DNA of 64,000 nucleotides from Hysterangium stoloniferum (Eukaryota; Basidiomycota; Agaricomycetes; Hysterangiales; Hysterangiaceae). The position numbers were made by a program, and so were the translations under genes. This document shows positions 1 to 11,652 of the stretch, one piece after another; position 1 is the stretch's first letter, and every line of letters starts with the position of its first letter. Where the stretch lies: the NCBI GenBank assembly GCA_015178975.1, contig WHVD01000010.1, positions 310,001 to 374,000 on the forward strand, read 5' to 3'. Under the pieces are notes generated by a model. The model was given only the letters and a program-made list of their open reading frames with translations, was not told the DNA's origin and did not search any database.

Positions 1-546
1 GCCTGATACCGGTTAGATGTAACAATTACTAGTCATTCACTGAAAAACTGTTGAAGTCATTTGTGCAGTTCTATATATAACCTCTTAGTGATAAACCTTC
101 ACTATAACGTGTATTGTTATCTACCTATATAACCTAAGTAACAGTAAGAAAAGTATTAATGTAAAACAAGGGAAATGTGCATACCTCTCAGTGAGTGATA
201 AACCTTTACTGAGAGGCTACACAATTGGTCTCCATTGTTAAGATCTAAACAAAAAAGGGGTGAAGGGGGGTCTATGTCCGGGGGCTGACGATAGAGATCA
301 TACTAGTGAAGTGAGAGTATGGAAATTGAGAAAGAGAAAGTGGCACTTTCCCACACTTCCACTTCCCTGCCAAGAGTGAGCGCTCCATGACACTTCTTTT
401 ACCACAGACGCGTAGGTGAACATATGTATGTACCCTTCTAGGGGCTGTGCCCGAACATCACAACAGGAAGGTCTCGACACAACTTTTAACATCGTCCACA
501 TTTTCCTATTGAAAGTGTTTATCATCACTACTTATTCTGATTGAGC
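1..546. other. Intergenic, upstream of Hsp70-like gene 1
   Basis: I see no convincing gene here. The last ~120 bases before the Hsp70 start are recognisably similar to the sequence upstream of the second Hsp70-like gene (about 28460-28600), so this is probably its promoter and 5' leader. Confidence 0.5.
435..449 (+). promoter_or_regulatory. Conserved Hsp70 promoter motif with AGGGG core
   Basis: The 15-mer CTTCTAGGGGCTGTG lies about 100 bases before the start codon and recurs exactly 120-130 bases before the start of the second Hsp70-like gene (28468-28482). It contains AGGGG, the core of the fungal stress-response element (STRE). No contiguous GAAnnTTC heat-shock element was found. A regulatory role is inferred from conservation only. 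Confidence 0.35.
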
Positions 547-3078
547 ATGGCACGGTCAGCCACCAAAGCTATCGGAATTGATCTCGGGACCATTTATTCG
601 TAAGGCTCCTACTATATCTTAAATCTTGATTAATTTACTAACGTCCCCTTCTTCTAGTTGTGTTGGCGTGTGGCAAAATGACCATGTCGAAATCATTGCT
701 AATGATCAGGGGAACCGCACTACCCCGTCATATGTGTCATTCTCCGAAACTGAACGACTTATCGGAGACGCTGCAAAAGACCAGATTGCAACGAATCCTC
801 ACAACACGTAAGTGACCTCATACTCTTATTTGGTCTTTGCGATACTCAAAAAGGTTTTGCAGTATTTTTAATGTCAAGCGACTTATTGGTCGCAACTTCC
901 AGCATGCGAATGTCCAGTCTGACATGAGGTACTTCCCATTCAAAGTCATCAACAAACGTGGCAAGCCTTCTATCAAGATTGAGCACCGTTATGAGACGAA
1001 GCAGCTTGTGAGTTTATTTACTTTCTCTTTCGCTTCTTAGTTACTGAATTTATTTTATTTTATAGATACCCGAGGAAATCTCCTCTATGATCCTCGCAAA
1101 ATTGAAAGAAACAGCCGAGGCTTATCTCGGAACGACCGTCACCGATGCTGTCGTCACGGTTCCAGTTTATTTCAACAACTACCAGCGACAAGCTACCAAA
1201 GACGCTGCTACTATCGCCGGCCTGAACGTCCTTCGAATCATAAACGAACCTACAGCAGCCGCTATCGCCTACGGTCTCGACAAGGAAGTGACTAGGGAAT
1301 GCAATGTCTTAATTTTCGACCTGGGAGGATGGTCATTCGATGTTTCACTGCTCACTATTGAAGACCACATTTTCCGGGTGAAGGCTACTGCTGGAAATAC
1401 TCATCTAGGTGGAGAGGATTTCGACAACCGTCTCGTCGATCACTTTGTCAATGAATTCAGAACGAAGAATATGATAGGTTTGTTAATCTCTCTCTCTCTC
1501 TTTTGGGAGGAGGGGGGGGCATTCCTCGTTTGCTTATACTGTTTCTCATAGACATCAGCAGTAATGCTAGAGCTCTTCGCCGTCTCCGCAAAGCCTGCGA
1601 GTACGCCAAACGCACGCTTTCATCCGCCACTCAAGCTTCCGTCGAAATTGACTCTCTGCACGAAGGAATTGATTTCTATACCTCCCTCACACGTCCGCGC
1701 TTCGAAGAACTCTGCGACGACCTCTTCCGCAGAACCTTGGAGCCCGTGGAGAAAGTCCTTCGAGTTGCCAAGGTCGACAGGTCCTCTATACACGAAATCA
1801 TCCTCGTTGGTGGCTCAACTCGTATCCCTCGCATTATCAAGCTTGTCTCCGAATATTTCAATGGCAAGGAGCCGAACCGTTCCATCAACCCTGACGAGGC
1901 TGTAGCTTATGGTGCTGCCGTTCAGGCTGCTATACTGGCGGGAGATAAGTCTGAAAGGATTCAGGATATCCTTCTAATGGATATTGTGCCAAGCAGCATC
2001 GGGTAAGCTATATTGCTATTCAACGAGTGCTCATCACCTGTATCAACTTGTTCATAGTATTGAAACCGCCAACGGGGTCATGAAAGCTCTCATTCCGCGT
2101 GGAACAATCGTCCCTGCCGAGAAATCGGATACGTTCTCCACGTATGCCGACAATCAGCCAAGTATCATGGTGAAGGTTTACGAAGGAGAACGTCCCCTCA
2201 CAAAGGGCAACTATCTGCTTGGCAAATTCGAACTTATTGGGATCCCACCTGCCCCCCGTGGCGTCCCACAAATCACAGTCTCATTCGATGTTGATACGCA
2301 TGGTATACTCGACGTCTCCGCTTCACAAATGACCTCTGGAAAATCCAACCGCATTACCATCAGGAATGATAGGAATCGTCTATCACAGAAAGAAGTCAAT
2401 CGTATGATTGCAGAGGCCAAGAAATATAAAGGTGAGCATTAAAAGTTCACCGTGGCCTTTTATCTACTCACCGCCATCCATCGCCATTTTAGCCCAAGAC
2501 GAAGCTGAAGCATCTCGCATAACTGCCAGAAATAGCCTCGAATCTTACGTTTACAATTTACGCAATTCACTCAGCGACGAGAAAGTTACTAGTGTCATGG
2601 AACCGACTGACAAGCGGAAATTGGATGCCGTAGTTTCTAAAGTAATAAGGTGGATTGATACGTCGCAGGCGGCTTCGAAGGAAGAATACGAGGACCAACA
2701 GGAAGAACTTGAAGGGATTGCCAATCTGATCATATCACAGAAGAGTATCAATCCCGTAGTGGTGGGGGTCAAGAAATGTAGAGGTGAGGACTAGAGCTCA
2801 CCGTGCCCTTGATCTACTAACCGTCATCTATCGCCCTTTTACCTCAAGACGAAGCTGAAGCATCCCGTATAACCGCCAAAAATGGCCTCGAAACCTATGC
2901 CTACAATTTACGCAATTCACTACGAGACGAGTTGTCGAAGTTAGATGTGACAATTTCAGAGACAATAAATTGGCTTGACGCGTCCCAGGCGGCATCAAAG
3001 GAAGATTACGAGACGCAACATCAAGAGCTTAAAGAGAACGTCAATCAGATTATACAGACCATTTCCCGCAGCTGGTGA
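547..3078 (+). CDS. Hsp70-like chaperone 1, with duplicated lid exon
   Basis: An Hsp70-family ATPase/chaperone. Exons: 547-599, 658-807, 863-1007, 1066-1477, 1552-2002, 2058-2431, 2493-2783, 2849-3078; they sum to 2106 nt in frame (701 aa). The nucleotide-binding domain is about residues 1-375 ([10 protein letters not shown] near the N-terminus, [32 protein letters not shown] near 340). The substrate-binding domain follows, with GIPPAPRG and QITVSFDVD. Exons 7 and 8 are two copies of the helical-lid exon ([10 protein letters not shown]... in both), so the protein is about 75-95 aa longer than its paralogue at 28.6 kb. The first phosphate loop has Ile where Hsp70s have the second Thr (DLGTT). 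The second loop reads DLGGWSFD, with Trp replacing a Gly of DLGGGTFD. The C-terminus (ISRSW) lacks the cytosolic EEVD tail. It is probably a divergent, perhaps non-canonical, cytosolic Hsp70. The exon 8 acceptor (CAAG) sits a few bases later than in exon 7. Confidence 0.88.
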
Positions 3079-3603
3079 GCGACAGGATCCTTTTATTGCT
3101 GGCAGCGGCGAAGAAGGTCATTGTGTGAAAGGTCAGGTATTTCCCTCATTTTTGACCTTCTGAATGATATTCTGATGGTTCTTTTGCCCAGGTAGATTAA
3201 GCTTTCTAACAGGATGGTTCCGCTGAAATCCCCTCAAATACATGCGAAAATCAGGTGTAAGATAATTTGGAAGATGTAATTTTGTATTAGGTCCGAAGTC
3301 GAAACCCGCATTGCTATGCGACCCGTATGTGTCAGTTAATGACAATGACTTTTTAAGAAAAGGGAACTTAATGTCCACATATTGTCAGTACCTTCAAGGT
3401 TTGAATCTTGAAGTGGTCGCTCCCGTTATGAAAAGCATAAGGATAGAAGAAGTGCCAGACAAGGAGTATTATAACCATTTCCATCAAAACAGTCTGGAGT
3501 ATTTGATAGAAAATTGAGGGTAAATCGAATTGAAAGTAGTCCCATGTACAAATTCAGGTGTGAGTGTAAAAAGATGTCCTTTAGGAATTGGTAGGTATGG
3601 ATT
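3079..3603. other. Intergenic
   Basis: This is the 3' flank of the Hsp70-like gene. It contains only short reading frames with no recognisable domain, and I see nothing else supportable in it. Confidence 0.4.
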
Positions 3604-4834
3604 ACAGTGAGTGACAAAACCCTTTCAATGATTTTTAGTTATGCAAAGATTCTTGAATAACTCAAGAACCACTGTAGCTACAGACCTATGATTTGGTGGG
3701 GGGTTAGGTTTATGTATATGTTATCTATTTACCCTCAAAATATTATGATATAAGCATCAGTTTTTCCCACACTATAAATAAATACCAATGAAAACACATT
3801 GGAAGGGTTTTGTCCCCATCACATGGTCAACACATGACCTTATTGAATATATGCAAATGAGTGCAAATAAAAATCATAGATATATGTATATACAGCTGTT
3901 CACTTTCTAATTCAACAACATCCCCACAACTCAACATTCTACACTATAAAGGCTCTTACTCCTGCTCAGCTTAGCCACATTCTCACTTTGCTCAATAAGG
4001 GCAAGTTTGCTTCTCAGATCTCTAAAATCACTGGCTGGGGTCTGTCCACTATATCCAGAATTCACTCTACTCATTGACCATTACTTGCCAAATCATCTGG
4101 TGGCCATCTATGCAAACATTCCTCCTCAGATATTCATTATTCCATTCAACAAATCACTTCTCAAAAGGTGAACATGCTACTGAGATCACCAAAATCCTTC
4201 AAGGTATAATGGGGAAGTCCATTTCAGCAAGGACTGTTCATTGGGCACTCAAGAAGGTTGGAATGAGGGCTATTGTGAAGAGAAAATGGCCTTTACCACT
4301 AAGAGGCATGGAAGACAATGATGGACTTTGCTCAGGTACACAAGGGCTGGACTGTGGATGATTGGAAGAGGGATGTTTGGTCAGATGAGACAAAAATCAA
4401 TTGTTTGGGGTCAGATGGGAGGAAATGAGTGTTGAAAAGAGCAGGTGAGGGGCTCAGTGATAGGCTAGTTAAGGGCAGTCAAGTTTAGAGGAGGAAATCT
4501 AATGTTATGGGACTGTATAATGTGGGAAGGTCCAGGATATTCCACCAAGATTGATGGGAGAATGGATGCTGACCTTTATGTCAGCATTCTGGAAGATGAA
4601 CTTCAAGCAACTATGGAGTATTATGGCAAGGATACAGAAGGTGTGGTCTTTCAGCAGGACAATGACTCCAAACAAAAGAGCAAGAAGGCCACCAATTGGT
4701 TCAAAGACCATGGATTTTTGGTCATGATATAGCCACCTCAGTCTGCCGATCTTAACCCAATTGAACACATCTGACATTACCTCAAAAGGAACTTGGAAGA
4801 GTATGAAGTGGCACCCAAGAGTATTCATGAGTTG
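3604..4834 (+). mobile_element. Decayed Tc1/mariner-like transposon
   Basis: A Tc1-type transposase can be traced across interrupted frames. It shows a helix-turn-helix start near 3950-4070 (LTPAQLSHILTLLNKG, then ITGWGLSTISRI), the first catalytic Asp in VWSDETKIN (about 4375-4400), the second in FQQDND (about 4650) and the third in the DLNPIEH block (about 4750). Several stops and at least one frame change make it a pseudogene. A likely left end begins CAGTGAGTGACAAAACCC at about 3605 after TA. A related inverted sequence lies at about 3797-3825, so the 5' part may contain a nested MITE. The right end is missing from view because an LTR retroelement starts at 4835 inside the transposase 3' region. 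Confidence 0.75.
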
Positions 4835-5311
4835 TGTTAAGGGTATATACACGGTGGGTTTCCAGAGAAACCCATGGGAAATCTGGTAGGACTTGGTTTA
4901 GCTTATAGGCTGTGTCCTTGCAAGATCATGTTGTCCAATTTCAAACAGGTGGATGGGAAACCCGGGGAGTCCAGGCAGAGTTGGTGGGTCGAGGATTTGT
5001 AGGTCAGAGGTCATGGGTCGAGAGGTTGGGGAGTTGAGGTAAATAAGTTGGAGGTTAAGAGATAGATGCATCGGAGCCTGTGGGCTCTGACTTCGCAAGA
5101 GCGGTGTAATTCAGAGAGGAGTTTAGAGTGGAAAATGTACTAGATTACTGGGGAGAATCTAAGCTGATTTTCTGACTTGATTGTATGTACAACATCTGCC
5201 AGACTGTATATAGACTGTGGAATGAATAACATACCAAATCCAGTAATAATGAAATGAAACTAACAAAACATAAAACAGGATAAGTAAACACCAAATTTGG
5301 TGTTAGGAATG

Positions 5312-6124
5312 TGTTACGACCAGACAATCCCGCTGGACTCCGGGCACTAAACCATACACCCCCATGCCCTACATGCACCAATCATCTGTTTATAGGATTT
5401 CCCACCTGGACTCTGTACGTCAAGACTCGTTACGTTCGACCTCATTATGACACATATCAGTTACTGGACTTCCCCTGGACTCCGTCTCTGTCTATGTCCA
5501 TCTTCATCCCACGCATCAGTCACCGGACCCCACTCAGAATCCCATCACTGCTCTAATTGAGCCCCGTTCCCATTTTAGTCAAATGACCTGTCACGATTTA
5601 GGACTCCACTCCCACTCCATTTCCCATTATGGGTTATGCTTTGTCACGATTCGGACTCCGCTCCATTCCATCCCATTCCTAACACCAAACTTGGTGTTTA
5701 TTATTCCCGTTTTATGTTTTGTTAGTTTCGTTTCATCAATACTGGATTTGGTATGTCATTCACTCCACAGTCTATATAAACTGGCAGATGTTTTAAATAC
5801 AATCCAGTCAGAAAATTAGCTTAGATTCCCCCAAGTAATCTAATCCATTTTCCGCTCTAAAACCTTGCTTGATTCACACCGCTCACACTAGTCGGAGCCC
5901 ACGGGCTCCGGCACATCTATCTCTCTCAACTATCTCGACTCACGACCCACGACCTCTGACCTACAACCTATGACCCACCCACCCGGACTCCCTGGGATTC
6001 CTGTCTGCCTGTTCAAAGTTGGACAACACAATCTAGCGAGGGCAGAGCCTATAAGCTGAAGCCAAGTCCTACCGGATATCCTGTGGGTTTCTCCAGAGAC
6101 CCGCCCTGTGTGTGTATCCTAACA
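5312..6124 (+). repeat. Solo LTR of the chromovirus family
   Basis: This is an 813-bp LTR running TGTTACG...CCTAACA, inserted in the older reversed LTR. It is flanked by the 5-bp direct repeat GAATG (5307-5311 and 6125-6129). It is homologous along its whole length to the LTRs at 9503 and 16160, but with many CpG-to-TpG/CpA differences, so it is older than they are. Confidence 0.88.
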
Positions 6125-6698
6125 GAATGGGACAGAATGGAGCAGAGTCTGAATCATGACGAATCATAACCATAATGGGAAATGGAGCGGGAGCAGAGTC
6201 CAAATCATGACAGGTCATTGACTAAAATGGGAACAGGGCTCAGTTAGAGGGATGATGGGTTTTCCGAGCAGGGTCTGGTGACTGATGTGTGGGACGAGGT
6301 TGGACATAGACAGGAATGGAGTCCAGCGGGTACTCCAGTGACTGATACAGGACATAACAAAGTCAAATGTGGACAAGTCTGACGTACGGAGTCCGGCAGG
6401 AATTCCGGTAAACTGACAATTGGTGTGTATAGGGCACAGGTGTGTATAAGTTAGTGCCTGGAGTCTGGCAGGAATTCTGGTCGTAACAGTACCCTCCCTT
6501 TATGCTGAAGTCCCAAAGAGGCTCTAGACCTTGATAAGGTTCTTGTTGGCTACGTGCACATATCAAAAGTTCATGTGGTTACATGTATGTGTCAAAGAGT
6601 CACATGATCTGGAAGGTAAGGTTCAGACGCGATGAGCCTATATAAAATTTTGAAAAAATGAAATTTCTTCTTCTTTATTACCCCCATCTTTGACATAA

Positions 6699-7604
6699 AT
6701 GGGTCCAAAGCCAACGCCACAAAGGCCAATGCCGACCGCTGGGCCCTCCACTGGCAACCAATACCAGGTGCCTCTCACCACTGCCCAAATTTTGGCACAG
6801 TGGGAGGAACAATGTTGACAGTGAGAGGAGGCAGAAAAGGAAGCCAGGGAGGTCAAGGAGGCATTGGATAGAGAATACCAGGCAGCATTGGCCATGGAGA
6901 AAGTGGCTGAGGAGAAAAGGAAGAAGGATGAGGAGGAGGCTGTGTGGGTTGCCATGGAGAAAGCCCAGGTGGCTGTGGAGAGGGCCACAGTTGCCGCAGG
7001 CAAAGTAAGTCCCATAGATACAACTTGTCGTTTTGACTGACTTGGCATTTTCAGTGCAAGGTGACAGAGGTCGAGTCTGAGTCTGAGGGGGAGCCAGAGA
7101 GCCCCCATAAAGTAAGTCTCGGGTCTGTGGGCCCACGGTGTTCTGGTTGTAATGACCAGAACACTGAATGCAATCAGAAGTCTGGGCAGAGACCGGGCTG
7201 CTACCAGTGTGCGCATCTCAAAGCGAGGTGCTCACTCATTCACGAGCAGCCCACAGGGTCTGTGGCATGGGACATTAGTGGGTCAGATGGGATTTCTGGA
7301 TTGGATGAGGTTTTGGGATGGATTGCCGAGGGCATAGAGGCCCAAAATGAGTTGCTCCGGAAGAGCAACAAGGTTCAAATTGTAGTGGTGAACGAACTCC
7401 CATGGGTTCCACTCAGAATATTTCAAATTCCTGGTGGAGTTTGGTGGCTATGTCTATGAGGAGCTGCAGATCGGGAGTTCCAAGGATGCTAGTTCAGACA
7501 AGGATGGGATGCCTACGGAGATAGTGGAGCTCCCTGAGGAGGTAAAGGAGGTGGAGAAAGCTGAGGTGGGGAAAAAGGACAGCCCCATAAATGTAGATGA
7601 ATAA
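6699..7604 (+). pseudogene. Antisense accessory gene of the old chromovirus, degraded
   Basis: Transcribed opposite to the pol of its host element. A TATA-like CCTATATAAA lies about 60 bases upstream (6627-6636). The start MGPKPTP and the end KKDSPINVD match the antisense frame of the young element (15579-15947). Between them are a charged Glu/Ala-rich predicted coiled coil (about 6800-7000), a possible GT-AG intron and, at 7139-7231, six cysteines spaced CxxCx6Cx9CxxCx6C, like a fungal Zn(II)2Cys6 cluster. This copy is decayed. The function is unknown; the cysteine spacing suggests DNA or nucleic-acid binding by analogy only. Confidence 0.55.
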
Positions 7605-8539
7605 AATAATAAAACTTGATAATAATTTCTTTTTAGAAATAAAAGTAAAGTGTGAAAAAAACATAAGAATCAAAGTCTGTGGAAAATCCACTTAAGGACT
7701 TGAAAGACATGTCAGAACCTGTAAAAGCAAAGAGAGACATAGGGCAACAGGGAACAATGAGAATGAGTCCAAATGTAACACGGGGTCTGTGGAGTGCAGT
7801 CAGAGAGACGATAGTGGTCCGGGTTTGAGTGGGTAAGCTGTATGAAAGTCAGTAACAATTTCTGTGGCATTATTGAGTTCTGTGGCCAAATTCCATGAAG
7901 TCTCTTCATTGGTGCCCTCATAACCCACCCACTTGACCAAGTAAAGCAGTTTTCAAGTGCATCAATGCTTATCAATTTTCGAATCTAAAATTTGTGAGAT
8001 TTCAAACTCGGGTTCTCTGTCAATAATGACTGGAGGGGGTAGAGATTGCACATGATCCAGGATAGTGTTAGCAGTACAAGGTTCTAACATAGAAACATGA
8101 ACTACCGGGTGTACCATGTGCATACTATCCAGAAGCCATAGGGTCCAAGTGTTAGGGTACGTACATGGCAGGTTTCTGGAGAAACCTGCAGAATATCTGG
8201 TAGGACTTGGCTTCAGCTTATAGGCTGCACCCTTGCAAGATCGTGTTGTCCAATTTCAGACAGACGGACAGGAATCCTGGGGAGTCCGGGTGGGGTTTGT
8301 GGGTCAAGGGGTCATAGGTTGGAGGTTGTGGGTCGAGAGGTCATGAGTCGAGATAGATAAGAGAGATAGATATGCTGGAGCCCATGGGCTCTGACTAGCG
8401 TGAGCAGTGTAATTCAAGTAGGAGTTTAGAGTGGAAAATGTATTAGATTACTGGGGGAATCTAAGCCGATTTTCTGACTGGATTGTATGTACAACATCTG
8501 CCAGACTATATAGACCATGGAATGAATGACATACCAAAT

Positions 8540-9281
8540 TGTTATGACCGTGTCGCAACCCTATCAGTCCCCAAGGTTATCGCCACTTATCGACGATTCA
8601 AGTTACTGTTCAAGTCACCACATTGGAAACCATCAGCCTCCCGACACTGACGTATGCTTTCGCGATGATCAAACTCCATTTATGCCCACGTCAAGATATA
8701 CTCGTACTATCTGGTTAAACTTTGATACGTCCCCTTTTATTATGATGATCCATTTTATCCTATGTTTCACATATGTCTATATATATCTGTAACCCTCGAA
8801 CTATTTCCTTTTACCATAGTTCTGCTCTCAGTTATCATCGGCCTCCGAACTAATCATAAACTTCCCGTTCCTAGTCAAGCTTATTGTTAATACCGTTTTC
8901 CGCCTTTCTTCCCGTTAGTATTTTCTAGACACCTGTTACTTGTATATGAACCCGCTGTAGTTGTAGTTACTAGGCAATCAGAATATCGACTCAGAATACC
9001 CTCTTACGCCTCCAGAAGTCTCATACTAAGAATTCCATCTTCCGCCTTCGCATGCACTCGCCCCCCTTCGGTCCCTGACCCCTTGGCTGACACTCGACTC
9101 ATCCCTCAGTTCCAATCAGTAGTTTTCACCGAGAGGTATTGGTTGGGACTAGTCTTTGCCTGCCCAAAATTTAAGGACACCTGACGGACAACTGCAAAGG
9201 TGCAGCACATAAGCTGAAGCCAAGTCCTTCCGATTGGTCTCCATCAGTCCACCGACATTAGTCAGTTTCTAGTTCTTAACA
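8540..9281 (+). repeat. Solo LTR of a second family
   Basis: A 742-bp segment starting TGTTATGACC and ending TTCTTAACA, with a 5-bp target duplication CAAAT at 8535-8539 and 9282-9286. It has a TATA-like run near 8775-8790. Near its 3' end, ATAAGCTGAAGCCAAGTCC (9209-9227) is also found near the 3' end of the chromovirus LTR (10250-10268). The rest is not obviously similar, so it is a related but distinct LTR family. No internal region of this family is in the window. Confidence 0.8.
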
Positions 9282-9502
9282 CAAATCCAGTAATAATGAA
9301 ACAAAACTAGCAAAACATAAAAGGAGAATAGTAAACACCAAATTTGGTGTTAGAAACAGGACGGATGGAGCGGAGTCTGAATTGTGACAAATTATAAACC
9401 ATAATGGGAAGCAGAGCAGGAGCGGAGTCCAAATAGTGACAGGTCATTTGACTAAAATGGGAATGGGACTCTGTTAGAGGGATGATGGGTTTTCTGAGTG
9501 GG

Positions 9503-10323
9503 TGTTACGACCCGGACAAATCCCGCCGGACTCCGGGCACTAACCCGTACGCCCCCACGCGCTACAAGCACCAATCGTCTGTTTATAGGATTTCCCGCCC
9601 GGACTCCGTTACGTCAAGACTCGTTACGTTCGACCTCATTAAGACACATATCAGTCACCGGACTTCCCCCGGACCCCGTCTCTGTCTATGTCCGTCTTCG
9701 TCCCACGCATCAGTCACCGGACCCGCTTAGAATCCCGTCACCGCTCTAATCGAGCCCCGTTCCCGTTTTAGTCAAATGACCTGTCACGATTTAGGACTCC
9801 GCTCCCGCTCCGTTTCCCGTTATGGGTTATGCTTTGTCACGATTCGGACTCCGCTCCGTTCCGTCCCGTTCCTAACACCAATTTGGTGTTTACTATTCCC
9901 GTTTTATGTTTTGCTCGTCTCGTCTCATTATTACTGGATTCGGTATGACATGCATTCCACGGTCTATATAAACTGGCAGATGTTGTACATACAATCCAGT
10001 CAGAAAATTAGCTTAGATTCCCCCCAGTAATCTAATACATTTTCCTCTCTAAAAACCCTACTCTCATCAGACCGCTCGCACTAGTCGGAGCCCACGGGCT
10101 CCGGCGCATCTATCTCTCTCGACTATCTCGATTCACGACTCTCGACTCACGACCTACGACTCACGACCCACGAACCCCCGCCCGGACTCCCCGGGATTCC
10201 CGTCCGCCTGTCTGAAATTGGACAACACGATCTAGCGAGGGCGCAGCCTATAAGCTGAAGCCAAGTCCTACCGGATATCCCGCGGGTTTCTCCGGAAACC
10301 CGGCCTGAGTGTGTATCCTAACA
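9503..10323 (+). repeat. 5' LTR of the young chromovirus
   Basis: It begins TGTTACG and ends CCTAACA. It contains a 17-nt palindrome AACACCAATTTGGTGTT (9874-9890) and, about 75 bases later, a TATA box TCTATATAA (9963-9971), which probably drives the element's transcript. The short open frames within it are incidental. Confidence 0.93.
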
Positions 10324-10359
10324 GTATTTTCTGACTAATACTCGCAGATTGTTTTCATT

Positions 10360-11652
10360 ATGCCACCAAGAAGAAGTACACGCGCACAGTCATCAATGCC
10401 TGGACCGTCGACTCTTCATTCCCCGTTAACTCTGTATACCAGTCAGACGCTTGCGAACCAGTCGGAACCCATGGAAGAAGCCCGCATCGAAGAAATCCCG
10501 GAAGACCTGGACGAATCCGAGCGCGAGGACGATTCCGTGGCCCCCGACAAGGGCAAAGGTGTCGAAATCCCTCTTGAAAATCCTCCGCCTTTTCAACGAC
10601 CGAACACGAGGGATCCTACTTCTGAGTTTTTAGCAGGTACTATAGATAAATTCATGACGCACCTGCTAGAAGAACGAAAAAGAAAGGAACAAGAACCTCC
10701 ACGGTCAAAAGTCAATGCTCCGGAACCCTTCACGGGTTCCAACCCAAACAAACTCTCTACTTTCCTCATGCAATGTCGCTTCAATTTCCGCGATCGCGCC
10801 GCTGCATTCTCCACGGACTCCCGAAAAGTCAACTACGCACTTTCATATTTGTCGGGATCCGCGTTGAAATGGTTCGAACCGGCTTTTAGCGGGATTACCG
10901 AGGAAGAGCCGCTCTGGCTTGAAAATTGGGAAGCTTTTGTTGAGGAGCTTGAAACCAACTTCGGCCCGTATGACCCGACAGGAGAAGCCGAGAATAGTCT
11001 CACAAATCTTCGTATGAAGGACACGCAGCGCATCACGGACTACATCGTCCAATTCAATAATCTTGCAGCTCGTTGTCAGTGGGGCGATCCCGCTCTCCGC
11101 CACCAATTCTACGCCGGTCTGCCGTCCCGCCTTAAAGACGAAGTCTCAAAAGGAGAAGATGGCAAGCCAAAAACCCTGTCCCGTATGCGCCTCAAAGCTC
11201 AAAACGCGGACGCACGTTATTGGGAACGTCGCGCGGAAGTTGCCCGCGAGACATCCGCGGACAAAATAAATAAGTCCAAGGACAAAAACAATAACACCAA
11301 TTCGTCAACCAGCAACCAGAACTCCACGCAATCCGACAAGAAGAACGATAAAAAGTCTTCAAACAACAACAACAACAATAAGGACAATAAGGACAACAAC
11401 AAGGGTCAACAGTCCGGCAAGCAAGCTGGAAAACCCGACCTCTCAGGCAAACTCGGACCTGATGGCAAATTGACTCCACAAGAAAGACAACGTCGTATGG
11501 ACAACAACCTCTGTCTCTTGTGCGGGAAACCCGGTCATCGAGTCCCGGAATGTCCGCTGGCAAAAGCAAACTCTTCAAAGGGTCGAACAGCCAAGGCCTC
11601 CACGGAAACCCCGTCGAAGGACAAACCGGCTGCCGATTCGAAAAAAGAGTAA
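10360..11652 (+). CDS. Gag of the young chromovirus
   Basis: A 430-aa structural protein of the retroelement. A retrotransposon-gag core spans about residues 115-290 (PEPFTGSNPNKL, YLSGSALKWFEP). A long Asn/Lys/Ser-rich low-complexity stretch follows, then a CCHC zinc knuckle (CLLCGKPGHRVPEC) near residues 386-400. The pol frame lies in the -1 frame relative to gag and overlaps its end, as in family members that express Gag-Pol by -1 frameshifting. Confidence 0.92.
   Translation: MPPRRSTRAQSSMPGPSTLHSPLTLYTSQTLANQSEPMEEARIEEIPEDLDESEREDDSVAPDKGKGVEIPLENPPPFQRPNTRDPTSEFLAGTIDKFMTHLLEERKRKEQEPPRSKVNAPEPFTGSNPNKLSTFLMQCRFNFRDRAAAFSTDSRKVNYALSYLSGSALKWFEPAFSGITEEEPLWLENWEAFVEELETNFGPYDPTGEAENSLTNLRMKDTQRITDYIVQFNNLAARCQWGDPALRHQFYAGLPSRLKDEVSKGEDGKPKTLSRMRLKAQNADARYWERRAEVARETSADKINKSKDKNNNTNSSTSNQNSTQSDKKNDKKSSNNNNNNKDNKDNNKGQQSGKQAGKPDLSGKLGPDGKLTPQERQRRMDNNLCLLCGKPGHRVPECPLAKANSSKGRTAKASTETPSKDKPAADSKKE

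Noticed and set aside
300-546. Canonical heat-shock elements before the Hsp70 genes
   Set aside because: I found no clear run of alternating GAA/TTC pentamers; only the AGGGG-containing motif is shared.
9482-10030. Frames of ~82-84 codons inside the LTR (repeated at 16082-16687 and 5311-5819)
   Set aside because: They lie wholly in LTR sequence, differ among older copies and have no domain; they are chance frames in a regulatory repeat.
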